The notes beneath the pieces are model-generated. The model ran no database searches, was not told the origin of the DNA, and saw nothing but the letters and a program-made list of their open reading frames with translations. Shown here piece after piece: positions 52,487 to 62,410 of a stretch of DNA of 64,000 bases; within the stretch, counting starts at the first letter, position 1; the number at the start of each line of letters is the position of its first letter. Source of the stretch: Prorocentrum cordatum (Eukaryota > Sar > Dinophyceae > Prorocentrales > Prorocentraceae). The position numbers and the translations under genes are program-made. The stretch covers positions 1 to 64,000 of the forward strand of contig CAUYUJ010004738.1 in NCBI GenBank assembly GCA_963575745.1. The letters run 5' to 3'.

Positions 52487-55400
52487 AGGTGGCGGAGGGC
52501 GCGGCAGAGGTGGCTGCGCCGCGGAGGCCAGGAGTGCACGTTGGCTTCCGTCTTGGTCGGTCTGGGCGACTGGCTGAGCTTCGCTGGAGGGCCGCTGGGG
52601 CTGCCACTACGCCGTGGGCACCTCGTTCGGCCGCGTGTCGTGGAGTTCGGGAAGGCCTCGCCAGGCATCTTCCCAGTCCCTTTGCTGCGGCGTGGTGACG
52701 CCGAGCTCGCAAAGTTCGGGCGGCAGTACCGGGACGCAATTTTGGTTTGGGCGAACATGTGCATCGTCGCGCTCAACGATCTGTACGACGGAGACGGCGA
52801 CTACACCATGTTGCCGACGCAAGCCCAGCGTCGTGTGCAAAGGCGCATGCTGATGGGCGTCTCCCGCTTCCTCGCGGCCGAGTTGGCTTGGCCAGAGGCG
52901 GCGACAATTCAAGAGGTCCTGCGTCACTCCGACGGCTACGAGCCGTCCAGGTGCGTCGCGGAGCCCTTCGGCGAGCGTGGCGGAGTGCCAGACCGCGCCG
53001 CCGTCGTCGACCTGGCTGGGCTGCTGGACGAGCACTTTCCTGGGCTTGCTCATCAGGTGCGCTGTCCCCGATCGCTGCTCCTCAGCGTGGATCGGCGGCC
53101 CGCCAGGCTCAAGAGGCCTCACACGCTGGTGGGGCCCACTTACCCCAGTCTCGTGGCGCGCAACGTGGCGGCGGGCCTGCAGGGGTACGGCTCCAAGAAG
53201 AGGGTGCGCAAGCATCGTGGGGTTGCTCTCGTGGCTGGAGCTTTCGGCGTGAAGAAGTCAGACACGGAGCAGCGGGTGATCTCGGACCTGCCAGTGAACC
53301 AGCTGCTCAACCCTGATGCCCTCCCTCGGCCGACCTTCGCGTACCCGCCGCGGCTCCGTGTGGTGAAGACGCTGCCAGGCATGCGGGTCAAGCTGTGGAA
53401 GCGGGACCTGCGCCACTACTTTCACCAGCTGGCGATCGGCAAGGCCTGGCGGAAGTACATGGCCCATCCACCCGTGCCTGACCCGCGCGGGGGGAAGGGG
53501 AAGGTGTTCCCGTTCCACCACGCGACGCCGATGGGCTTCGCGCCGTCGGCGGGCTGGGCACAGGCGGCTTCCGACACCGCTTTCCTGAAGGCAGGGCTAC
53601 CCCAGGAGCGCAGGGTGACGTTTGACCAGCCCTGCCCCACCGAGCTGCCGCTCTGGGGGTCCATCATTGACGACCTCTGGGCGTTGGACGCGCGCTCTGC
53701 AGGCGACCGCGCGCGGAGCCAGGCCGACTTCTGGATGACCAAGGCCGAGCGCGCCTGGGACCGCTTGGGAGTTCCTGTGCATCACGGCAAGTCCGTGGAC
53801 GGCGGCAGCGGCGAGTTCCAGGGCACCGAGGTCCACCCCACGGAGCACTGGCTGGGTACCACTCGCCGCCGCCGCGTGGACCTCTTCGCAGCCACCCTCG
53901 CCCTTCTGGGCCAGCAGCTGGTCTACCGCAAGGACGTGGAGCGCTTGGTCGGGAAGCATGGTTTCTGCCAGAGTTATCGGCCTTGCTTGCGGTCTAACTT
54001 TTCTCAGGTCTATTCCTGGCTGGAGCGCCTACCCTTGCAGGGGCGCAAGCCCGTGGCGTGGTGCCCGTTGGCGTGGCATGAGGTGCTGATGTCGGCCATC
54101 CTGCTGCCGTTCGCAGAGCAGGACCTGGATGCGGACTGGTGCCCGCGCGTGGAGTGCACGGACGCCGCGCCAGGAGGGCATGGCCGCGCCTGGGCGACGC
54201 TGCCGCTGGAGTCGGCGCAGCACATCGCCAGGTGGGCTGACCACCGGGCGCCCTACACCATGCTCGGCGACGGCTTCGGGGTTGACGTGGACGTCGAGGG
54301 GCGCTGCAGCCTGGCCCGTGTTACGCTGCCGCCAGTGGGCCACTGGTTCAAGGTGGGCAGGCCAGGCGGCTATCAGCACATCACGCTTGAGGAGGCGCAC
54401 GCGAAGCTCTGGGGCATGGGGGCCCGTCTTCATCGGCCCTCTGAGTTGGGGAAGCGAGTACTGCATGCTGGAGACAACGCCCCGTGCGAGGGCGCCTTCA
54501 TCAAGGGACGCAGTGCCAGCCGCAGGCTCAACCGACGCTGCCGCCGTGGGGCGGCTATCGAGCTTGCGGGCGGGTTCTCGCACTTCCACTTCTGGATCTC
54601 GACAGGCAAGAACCCCGCCGACGAGCCCAGCAGCTGGCACGGGTCACGCCAGGCGCGTGGCGGCAGGCGCAAGCCGCCGCAGCCGCTGCCCCGCCAGGAG
54701 GTGATCCCGCTGGCGCCAGCAGGGTGGGCATCTCGCGAGAAGCTCTTCCTGCACTTCTGCTCTGGGCCCAGGCGCGAGGGCGACCTGTGTGAGATGGTCG
54801 AGCGGGAGGCGCGCGGGGCTGGCCTGGTGGTGAAGGCGCTGGCCTACGACCCCATGGTCGACCCTGCCCATGACTTGACGTCGCCCGTGCTGGTGCGCGA
54901 GCTGAGGGGGCTGTGCAGCAGCGGCGACGTGATGGGCTCCTTCGCGGGGCCGCCTTGCTCGACCGTCAGTCGCGCCAGGCATCACGCCCTGGGCGGCCGC
55001 CGCGGCCCGCGCCCTCTGCGCTCTCGGGACCAGCCGCTCTTGCCCTTGCCTGAACTATCAGAGTCCGAGCGCCAGGCTTGTGCGCTGGGAACGCATCTCT
55101 TCCTCCTCTGCCTCGAGCTCTTCACCAGAGTCCATATCAGAGGGGGCTGGGCAGGTCAGGAGCATCCTCAGGATCCAGGTCGTCATCCTTTCCCGTCCTT
55201 CTGGGTTGCTCAGGAGGTGGTGGAGTGGATCTCAGAGTTCGGTTTGTACGTGGTCTCGTTCGATCAGTGTCGGCATGGATCGTTATCTCAGAAGCCCACG
55301 TCCGTTGTCACCAATGACGCCAGGGCCGCCGCGGTCTTGGGACTTCGCTGCAATCATCGACACCGTCACAAGGGCGTGTACGGCCTGGCCCCGAAGGGAG

Positions 55401-55615
55401 GTTTCGTCACCGCTCAGTTGGCGCGTTACCCTCCGCAGCTGTGTCAGGCTCTGGCTCGCTTGGCGGTCAACGCGCTCGTCGCCCATCAGCAGCACCTCAG
55501 CCATGGCCGACGATCCTGGCAGGCGCCGTGGGCGCATCATTACCTTCTTGATGAGCGCGCTGAAGCCAGTGACGACCGACAGGTACGCCGCCGCGCTGTG
55601 CGATTTCAGCTGTGA
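52487..55615 (+). CDS. pol of YR element B: RT, RNase H, cytosine-MTase-like domain
   Basis: The frame lies -1 relative to ORF1 and is open from upstream of it, so either frameshifting or a start at ATG 52757 could produce it. RT: GVKKSDTEQRVISDLPVNQL (53249-53308), motif A KRDLRHYFHQL (53399-53431), motif B ATPMGFAPSAGWAQ (53522-53563), motif C GSIIDDLWAL (53657-53686). RNase H: VECTDAAPGGHGRAW (54149-54193), HAGDNAPCEGAF (54467-54502), STGKNPADEP (54599-54628). Then a methyltransferase-like domain: KLFLHFCSGP (54740-54769), AYDPMVDPAHDL and FAGPPCSTVSRARH (54941-54982; PPC as in motif IV of C5-cytosine methyltransferases), then EHPQDPG and FDQCRHG. Residues needed for RT and RNase H activity are present. 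The end overlaps the recombinase ORF by 113 nt. Confidence 0.8.
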   Translation, partial: RWRRARQRWLRRGGQECTLASVLVGLGDWLSFAGGPLGLPLRRGHLVRPRVVEFGKASPGIFPVPLLRRGDAELAKFGRQYRDAILVWANMCIVALNDLYDGDGDYTMLPTQAQRRVQRRMLMGVSRFLAAELAWPEAATIQEVLRHSDGYEPSRCVAEPFGERGGVPDRAAVVDLAGLLDEHFPGLAHQVRCPRSLLLSVDRRPARLKRPHTLVGPTYPSLVARNVAAGLQGYGSKKRVRKHRGVALVAGAFGVKKSDTEQRVISDLPVNQLLNPDALPRPTFAYPPRLRVVKTLPGMRVKLWKRDLRHYFHQLAIGKAWRKYMAHPPVPDPRGGKGKVFPFHHATPMGFAPSAGWAQAASDTAFLKAGLPQERRVTFDQPCPTELPLWGSIIDDLWALDARSAGDRARSQADFWMTKAERAWDRLGVPVHHGKSVDGGSGEFQGTEVHPTEHWLGTTRRRRVDLFAATLALLGQQLVYRKDVERLVGKHGFCQSYRPCLRSNFSQVYSWLERLPLQGRKPVAWCPLAWHEVLMSAILLPFAEQDLDADWCPRVECTDAAPGGHGRAWATLPLESAQHIARWADHRAPYTMLGDGFGVDVDVEGRCSLARVTLPPVGHWFKVGRPGGYQHITLEEAHAKLWGMGARLHRPSELGKRVLHAGDNAPCEGAFIKGRSASRRLNRRCRRGAAIELAGGFSHFHFWISTGKNPADEPSSWHGSRQARGGRRKPPQPLPRQEVIPLAPAGWASREKLFLHFCSGPRREGDLCEMVEREARGAGLVVKALAYDPMVDPAHDLTSPVLVRELRGLCSSGDVMGSFAGPPCSTVSRARHHALGGRRGPRPLRSRDQPLLPLPELSESERQACALGTHLFLLCLELFTRVHIRGGWAGQEHPQDPGRHPFPSFWVAQEVVEWISEFGLYVVSFDQCRHGSLSQKPTSVVTNDARAAAVLGLRCNHRHRHKGVYGLAPKGGFVTAQLARYPPQLCQALARLAVNALVAHQQHLSHGRRSWQAPWAHHYLLDERAEASDDRQVRRRAVRFQL

Positions 55616-56435
55616 CCTGGAGGCGCTGGGCTACAGCATCCACGAGCTCACTGAGGAAGAGCTCGATTGGTTCCTGGCCGAACGGGTGGTGGATATGTTC
55701 GAGGAGTCTGGCGGGGTGGATGGGCTTGGGACTGCCTCAACCCTGCTGGCCGCCTTCGCGAAGGCGAATCCTCGGCACCACTACCGCACGGCCTGGAAGG
55801 CGCTGGACGTCTGGCGCACCCGCAGACCGCCTCTGCAGGCGCCCGCCTTACCAGCGGTGCTGGCGCTGGGCATCGTGAACTGGCTCGTGCTGGCCGGAGA
55901 GTGTGGCTGCGCCGCCGCCGTGTTACTGTGCTTCACTGGGTTGCTGCGAGCGTCCGAGGCGCTCTCCTTGGACGGCGCGACCTGGATCAGGACCGTGACA
56001 GGGCACGTCGCGCTGCTCGGCCGCACCAAGAGGGGGGCAGAGCAGAAGGTCCTGTTCGAGGAGCCGTCCACCGTGACCTGGCTGGATCACTACATGCTGC
56101 GTTTTCCCGCCAGAGCAGGGCAGCGAGTGTGCCCCATCTCGTGCCCGCGGCTCCAGCGGTGGCTTCAGAAGGCCGCCAACGCGCTGGGCTTCGGGGCTGT
56201 GCACTGGACGTCTCATGGGCTGCGCCGTGGGGGAGCCACGGAGCTGCTGTCACGGGGCGTGCCGCTAGCGGACATCATGCTTTTCGGTCGCTGGCTCTCA
56301 GAGAGGTCTGCTCGTGAGTATCTCCGGCGCGGGGAAGTGAGTCTCACTCGTTTGCGTGTTGACATTGCCAAGTCGTCATGGTCTCTTGCCTACAGGTACT
56401 GTGCAGTTGGAGCCCAAGTTTGGGCTGTAGTCTGA
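55503..56435 (+). CDS. tyrosine recombinase of YR element B
   Basis: Starts at ATG 55503 (MADDPGRRRGRIITFLMSAL), 310 codons to TAG 56433. N-terminal helical core-binding region about residues 15-115; catalytic part about 120-290. The catalytic set is complete: R149 in FTGLLRASEAL, K176 in GRTKRG, H238-x-x-R241 in TSHGLRRGG, W264 in FGRWLS (the usual His/Trp position) and the nucleophile Y273 in AREYLRRGE. Such enzymes insert the circular DNA form of DIRS/PAT/Ngaro elements. It overlaps pol in a different frame, a tight arrangement seen in this class. Confidence 0.88.
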   Translation: MADDPGRRRGRIITFLMSALKPVTTDRYAAALCDFSCDLEALGYSIHELTEEELDWFLAERVVDMFEESGGVDGLGTASTLLAAFAKANPRHHYRTAWKALDVWRTRRPPLQAPALPAVLALGIVNWLVLAGECGCAAAVLLCFTGLLRASEALSLDGATWIRTVTGHVALLGRTKRGAEQKVLFEEPSTVTWLDHYMLRFPARAGQRVCPISCPRLQRWLQKAANALGFGAVHWTSHGLRRGGATELLSRGVPLADIMLFGRWLSERSAREYLRRGEVSLTRLRVDIAKSSWSLAYRYCAVGAQVWAVV

Positions 56436-56496
56436 GTTTCAGTCAGTTTCTTCTTCTCCGATTGTTGTTTCGAGCTTTCGCTGGATAGGGGAAGGT

Positions 56497-56634
56497 GGCG
56501 AGGCATTGGCCTACGCAGGCCAGCATGGTGCGATCGTGATCGCACTCCACCTTTGGAAAATATTCTGGTACGCTTCGCGTGCGCCCTCCCCTGAGAAGGG
56601 TCGGAGAGGTGGTTGTAGGTGACGTTCTGAAATA
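56497..56634 (+). repeat. B1 repeat of YR element B
   Basis: GGCGAGGCATTGGCCTACGC to GACGTTCTGAAATA; matches B2 with one T/C difference. Its last three bases overlap A2. Confidence 0.92.
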
Positions 56635-56770
56635 GATAGAGCTTGCTGGATAGTTTTCGGAATGCCAGGTTTCTCATCCAGCCTCGTCTCGACGTCCGTG
56701 CTCCTGGAATGGGCTGCCTTTGATGTCTGCCAGCCTCCCTTTCAGGATTCACGCTCGTAACTATTCTGGC
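56632..56770 (+). repeat. A2 repeat of YR element B
   Basis: Identical copy of A1, abutting B1. A 78-bp spacer separates it from B2. Confidence 0.92.
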
Positions 56771-56848
56771 CCTGCTGCGCTCCCACCCACCCGTGGTGGT
56801 CACCAACAACAGTGTGGAGTGCGCGGGGCCTTGCACTGCTCCTTGAGC

Positions 56849-56986
56849 GGCGAGGCATTGGCCTACGCAGGCCAGCATGGCGCGATCGTGATCGCACTCC
56901 ACCTTTGGAAAATATTCTGGTACGCTTCGCGTGCGCCCTCCCCTGAGAAGGGTCGGAGAGGTGGTTGTAGGTGACGTTCTGAAATA
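56849..56986 (+). repeat. B2 repeat of YR element B (right end)
   Basis: Second copy of B1, followed by (TA)n and GAAAAACAAATAC. The left end is preceded by (TG)n(TA)n, so the empty site was probably a TG/TA microsatellite. Confidence 0.9.
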
Positions 56987-56989
56987 TAT

Positions 56990-57364
56990 ATATAGAAAAA
57001 CAAATACACCGGGCCCCCTCCCGGGGCGTCCTCCACCTCGCTCACATCTGGTGTACGCTCCCGGACCGCGCTCCTTGGCTTCCCGGGAAGCCCCCACAAT
57101 GCCCAAAGACAGTCCAAGACGACCCCAGGAAGCCCCCACATCGTAGAATAATTGCCCAAGACGCTCCCAAGCAACCCAGGATAGCTTTCGGTCGGCTCTC
57201 CAGGCTCCCAGGAGGCCTCCAAGAGACCTCAAGAGAGCTCCGAGAGGCCTCCCGAGAGCGCCCGGAGAATCTGAAATGGTTAATTGTCATTCCCCATATC
57301 CTAAGATGGGGTTCTTGTTATTACTTGGACGCCTCCTACTCCCTCTCCTTCTCCCTCCTCCTCC
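56990..57364. other. dispersed AAGCCCCC-rich repeat, no gene
   Basis: Words such as GGAAGCCCCCACA (57089, 57129) and GGCCTCC; same loose family as 49670-50400 and 62530-62870. Confidence 0.5.
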
Positions 57365-57650
57365 TCTCTACTTACTCATACTCAGACCTACTCATACTCA
57401 GACTTACTCACACTCGGACATACTCATACACAGACTTACTCATACACAGACTTACTCACACCAAGACGTACTCATACACAGACTCACTCATACCCAGACT
57501 TACTCATACACAGTATTAGTCATACTCAGACTTACTCATACCCAGACGTACACATACACAGACTTTCTCATACACAGATCTACTCATACCCAGACTTACT
57601 CATACACAGACTTACTCATACACAGACTTACTCATACTCAGGCATACTCA
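57365..57650. repeat. 16-bp repeat CTTACTCATACACAGA, about 17 units
   Basis: Tandem CTTACTCATAC(A/C)(C/T)AGA with substitutions. Not related to the TTTAGGG-type telomere repeat. Confidence 0.9.
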
Positions 57651-59510
57651 TTTTCAGCACCCCTAAGGGGAGCCGCCAGGGGTGGTTGCACGGGCTCGTT
57701 CGCGGCCATTTTGTGGGGATGTCTCAGGCGGTTTGCTTGTTTCTGGGCTCAACATCCTTCGCTTGGAGAGCAGATTGTGAGGATGTCTCAGGCGGGGCGC
57801 TGGTTTCAGCACCCCTAAGGGGAGCCGCCAGGGGTGGTTGCACGGGCTCGTTCGCGGCCATTTTGTGGGGATGTCTCAGGCGGTTTGCTTGTTTCTGGGC
57901 TCAACATCCTTCGCTTGGAGAGCAGATTGTGAGGATGTCTCAGGCGGGGCGCTGGTTTCAGCACCCCTAAGGGGAGCCGCCAGGGGTGGTTGCACGGGCT
58001 CGTTCGCGGCCATTTTGTGGGGATGTCTCAGGCGGTTTGCTTGTTTCTGGGCCCAACATCCTTCGCTTGGAGAGCAGATTGTGAGGATGTCTCAGGCGGG
58101 GCGCTGGTTTCAGCACCCCTAAGGGGAGCCGCCAGGGGTGGTTGCACGGGCTCGTTCGCGGCCATTTTGTGGGGATGTCTCAGGCGGTTTGCTTGTTTCT
58201 GGGCCCAACATCCTTCGCTTGGAGAGCAGATTGTGAGGATGTCTCAGGCGGGGCGCTGGTTTCAGCACCCCTAAGGGGAGCCGCCAGGGGTGGTTGCACG
58301 GGCTCGTTCGCGGCCATTTTGTGGGGATGTCTCAGGCGGTTTGCTTGTTTCTGGGCTCAACATCCTTCGCTTGGAGAGCAGATTGTGAGGATGTCTCAGG
58401 CGGGGCGCTGGTTTCAGCACCCCTAAGGGGAGCCGCCAGGGGTGTTTGCACGGGCTCGTTCGCGGCCATTTTGTGGGGATGTCTCAGGCGGTTTGCTTGT
58501 TTCTGGGCCCAACATCCTTCGCTTGGAGAGCAGATTGTGAGGATGTCTCAGGCGGGGCGCTGGTTTCAGCACCCCTAAGGGAGCCGCCAGGGGTGTTTGC
58601 ACGGGCTCGTTCGCGGCCATTTTGTGGGGATGTCTCAGGCGGTTTGCTTGTTTCTGGGCTCAACACCCTTCGCTTGGAGAGCAGATGGTGAGGATGTCTC
58701 AGGCGGGGCGCTGGCCTCAGCACCCCTAAGGGGAGCCGCCAGGGGTGTTTGCACGGGCTCGTTCGGCGCCATGTTGTGGGGATGTTTCAAGCGGTTTTGT
58801 TTCTGGGCTCAACATCCTTCGCTTGGAGAGCAGATTGTGAGGATGTCTCAGGCGGGGCGCTGGTTTCAGCACCTCTAAGGGGAGCCGCCAGGGGTGTTTG
58901 CACGGGCTCGTTCGCGGCCAGTTTGTGGGTATGTCTCAGGCGGTTTGCTTGTTTCTGGGCTCAACATCCTTCGCTTGGAGAGCAGATTGTGAGGATGTCT
59001 CAGGCGGGGCGCTGGTTTCAGCACCCCTAAGGGGAGCCGCCAGGGGTGTTTGCACGGGTTCGTTCGCGGCCATTTTGTGGGGATGTCTCAGGCGGTTTGC
59101 TTGTTTCTGGGCTCAACACCCTTCGCTTGGAGAGCAGATGGTGAGGATGTCTCAGGCGGGGCGCTGGCCTCAGCACCCCTAAGGGGAGCCGCCAGGGGTG
59201 TTTGCACGGGCTCGTTCGGTGCCATGTTGTGGGGATGTCTCAAGCGGTTCGCTTGTTTCTGGGCTCAACATCCTTCGCTTGGAGAGCAGATTGTGAGGAT
59301 GTCTCAGGCGGGGCGCTGGTTTCAGCACCTCTAAGGGGAGCCGCCAGGGGTGTTTGCACGGGCTCGTTCGTGGTCAGTTTGTGGGTATGTCTCAGGCGGT
59401 TTGCTTGTTTCTGGGCTCAACATCCTTCGCTTGGAAAACAGATTGTGAGGATGTCTCAGGCGGGGCGCTGGTTTCAGCACCCCTAAAGGGAGCCGCCAGG
59501 GGTGTTTGCA
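57651..59510. repeat. 152-bp satellite, 12 units (GATGTCTC family)
   Basis: Highly regular: unit starts fall 152 bp apart (57686, 57838, 57990, 58142, 58294, 58446), with small indels later (58597, 58749, 58898, 59050, 59202). Each unit has GCACCCCTAAGGGGAGCCGC, TCGTTCGCGGCCATTTTGTG, and two cores, GGGATGTCTCAGGCGGTTTG and GAGGATGTCTCAGGCGGGGC. Early units are almost identical; later ones carry shared variants (GTTTGCACGG, GGTGAGGATG), suggesting block duplication. Same family as 2991-3660. A 94-codon frame repeats in each unit but does not look like a protein family. Confidence 0.95.
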
Positions 59511-59790
59511 ATCACTCGCATTAGGGGTCACTCGTCTTCGTCGGCCCTGTCGCCCACGTGGACGCGCTATTGTAGTCGACCGCTCATGAACAGACGCTCA
59601 CCACGGCATGACATAAAACATGAGATGCACATATGGGGAGCTCGACGCAGTGAGTAATTCTGTTGTTGTTCCTAACCCTCCTGCGTTGGGTTCTCGTTTT
59701 GAATAGAGCACTGCTCGCGCGTCTCCTTTCTTCCTTCCCGCCCCTCTCCTCCCCCTTGCCTTTTGCCTCGCTCGTCGCTGCGTGCCAGCT
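59511..59790. other. spacer between two satellites, no gene
   Basis: Nothing recognised; pyrimidine-rich near 59725-59765. Confidence 0.4.
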
Positions 59791-62410
59791 GGGGGGCTGC
59801 GATCTGTGAAACTGCCGCCACTTTCGAGGCCTGCTGGGGGGCCCAGCAAAGTGGGTACACACGGCTGATTGAAATTGCACATCGCCGTCCCTGGGGGGGC
59901 TGCGATCTGTGAAACTGTCGCCACTTTCGAGGCCTGTTGGGGGGCCCAGCACAGTGGGTACACACGGCATATTGAAATTGCACATCGCCGTCCCTGGGGG
60001 GCTGCGATTTGTGAAACTGTCGCCACTTTCGAGGCCTGCTGGGGGGCCCAGCACAGTGGGTACACACGGCGGGTTGACACTGCACCTCGCCACCCCTGGG
60101 GGGCTGCGATCTGTGAAACTGTCGCCACTTTCTAGGCCTGCTGGGGGGCCCATCGCAGTGGGTACACACGGCGGATTGAAATTGCACCTCGCCATCCCTG
60201 GGGGGATGCGATTTGTGAAACTGTCGCCACTTTCGAGGCCTGCTGGGGGGCCCAGCACAGTGGGTAAACACGGCGGATTGCAATTGCACCTCGCCATCCC
60301 TGGGGAGCTGCGATGTGTGAAACTGTCGCCACTTTCGAGGCCTGCTGGGGGGCCCAGCACAGTGGGGACACACGGCGGATTGAAATTGCACATCGCCGTC
60401 CCTGGGGGGTTGCCATCTGTGAAACTGTCGCAACTTTCGAGGCTTGCTGGGGGACCCAGCGCAGTGGGTACCCACCGCAGATTCATGTTAGACCTCGTCA
60501 TCCCTGGGGGGCTGCGATTTGTGAAACTGTCGCCACTTTCGAGGCCTGCTGGGGGGCCCAGCACAGTGGGCACACACGGCGGGTTGAAACTGCACCTCGC
60601 CATCCCTGGGGGGCTGCGATCTGTGAAACTGTCGCCACTTTCTAGGCCTGTTGGGGGGCCCATCGCAGTGGGTTCACACGGCGGATTGAAATTGCACCTC
60701 GTCATCCTTGGGGGGCTGCGATCTGTGAAACTGTCGCCACTTTCTAGGCCTGATCGGGGGCCCAGCACAGTGGGTTCACACGGCGGATTGAAATTGCACC
60801 TCGCCATCCTTGGGGGGCTGCGATATGTGAAACTGTCGCCACTTTCGAGGCCTGCTGGGGGAGCCAGCACAGTGGGTACACACGGCGGGTTGAAATTGCA
60901 CCTCGCCGTCCCTGGGGGGCTGCGATCTGTGAAACTGTCGCCACTTTCGAGGCCTGCTGGGGGGCCCAGCACAGTGGGTACCCACGGCGGACTCAAATGA
61001 GACCTCGCCATCCCTGGGGGGCTGCGATTTGTGAAACTGTCGCCACTTTCGAGGCCTGCTGGGGGGGCCCAGCACAGTGGGCACCCACGGCGGACTCAAA
61101 TGGTACCTCGCCATCCCTGGGGGGCTGCGATCTGTGAAGCTGTCGCCACTTTCGAGGCCTGCTGGGTGGCCCAGCACAGTGGGTACCCACGGCTGACTCA
61201 AATGGGACCTCGCCATCCCTGGGGGGTTGCGATTTGTGAAGCTGTCGCCACTTTCGCGGCCTGCTGGGGGGCCCAGCACAGTGGGTACCCACCGCAGATG
61301 CAAATTAGACCTCGCCATCCCTGGGGGGCTGCGATCTGTGAACTGTCGCCACTTTCGAGGGCTGCTGAGGGGCCCAACACGGTGGGTACCCACCGCAAAT
61401 TTCAACTAGACCTCGCCATCCCTGGGGGGCTGCGATATGTGAAACTGTCTCCACTTTCGAGGCCTGCTGGGGGGGCCAGCACAATGGGTACCCACGGCGG
61501 ACTCAAATGGGACCTCGCCATCCCTGGGGGGCTGCGATCTGTGAAGCTGTCGCCACTTTCGCGGCCTGCTGGGGGGCCCAGCACAGTGGGTACCCACGGT
61601 GGACTCAAATGAGACCTCGCCATCCCTGGGGGGCTGCGATGTGTGAAACTGCCGCCACTTTCGAGGGCCGTTGAGGGGCCCAGCACAGTGGGTACCCACC
61701 GCAGATTTAAATTAGACCTCGCCATCCCTGGGGGGCTGCGATCTGTAAGACTGTCGCCACTTTCGAGGGCTGCTGAGGGGCCCAGCACAGTGGGTACCCA
61801 CCGCAGATTCAAATTAGACCTCGCCATCCCTGGGAGGCTGCGATCTGTGAAACTGTCGCCACTTTCGAGGGCCGTTGAGGGGCCCAGCACAGTGGGTACC
61901 CACCGCAGATGAAAATTAGACCTCGCCATCCCTTGGGGGCTGCGATCTGTGAAACTGTCGCCATTTTCGAGGCCTGCTTGCGGGGCCCAACACAGTGGGT
62001 ACCCACCGCAGATTCAAATTAGACCTCGCCATCCCTGGGGGGCTGCGATCTGTGAAACTGTCGCCACTTTCGAGGCCTGTTGGGGGGCCCAGCACAGTGG
62101 GTACCCACCGCAGATTCAAATTAGACCTCGCCATCCCTGGGGGGCTGCGATCTGTGAAACTGTCGCCACTTTCGAGGCCTGCTTGCGGGGCCCAGCACAG
62201 TGGGTACCCACACGCATATTCAAATTAGACCTCGCCACCCCTGGGGGGCTGCGATCTGTGGAACTGCCGCCACTTTCGAGGCCTGCTGGGGGGCCCAGCA
62301 CAGTGACGCCACACGCAGATTCAAATTACACCTCGCCATCCCTGGGGGGCTGCGATCTGTGAAACTGTCGCCACTTTCGAGGCCTGGTTGCGGGGCCCAG
62401 CACAGTGACG
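59791..62410 (+). repeat. 102-bp satellite, about 26 units
   Basis: Units of 102-103 bp (GATCTGTGAAACTG at 59801, 59904, 60006, 60108 ... 62354), each with CGCCACTTTCGAGGCCTGCT, GGGGGCCCAGCACAGTGGG and CCTCGCCATCCCTGGGG. As 102 is 34 codons, several frames on both strands stay open through the whole array (up to 475 codons); these are not genes. The array grades from TACACACGGCGG variants on the left to TACCCACCGCAG variants on the right. Confidence 0.95.

Larger units (their letters stand above)
50548..56986 (+). mobile_element. YR retroelement B (PAT/DIRS-like), apparently complete
   Basis: A 6.44-kb element bounded by split direct repeats in the order A1-ORFs-B1-A2-B2. A1 and A2 are identical over 139 bp; B1 and B2 differ at one base in 138. 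B1 and A2 overlap by ATA, the same three bases found at both outer ends. This is what integration by tyrosine recombinase at a short shared sequence predicts, without target duplication. Content: gag-like ORF, pol (RT, RNase H, cytosine-methyltransferase-like domain) and a recombinase with all catalytic residues. Identity of the repeats and open frames indicate a recent, possibly still active copy. Confidence 0.88.

Noticed and set aside
57365-57650. Telomere or interstitial telomeric repeat
   Set aside because: Unit is CTTACTCATACACAGA (16 bp), unlike TTTAGGG-type telomere repeats.
57651-59510. CRISPR array
   Set aside because: Units are 152 bp throughout with no unique spacers; a eukaryotic satellite. 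The 73-, 88-99- and 102-bp arrays fail for the same reason.
59584-61011. 475-codon minus-strand frame in the 102-bp array
   Set aside because: Open only because the unit is 34 codons long; the peptide is a perfect satellite readout, and several frames on both strands are equally open.
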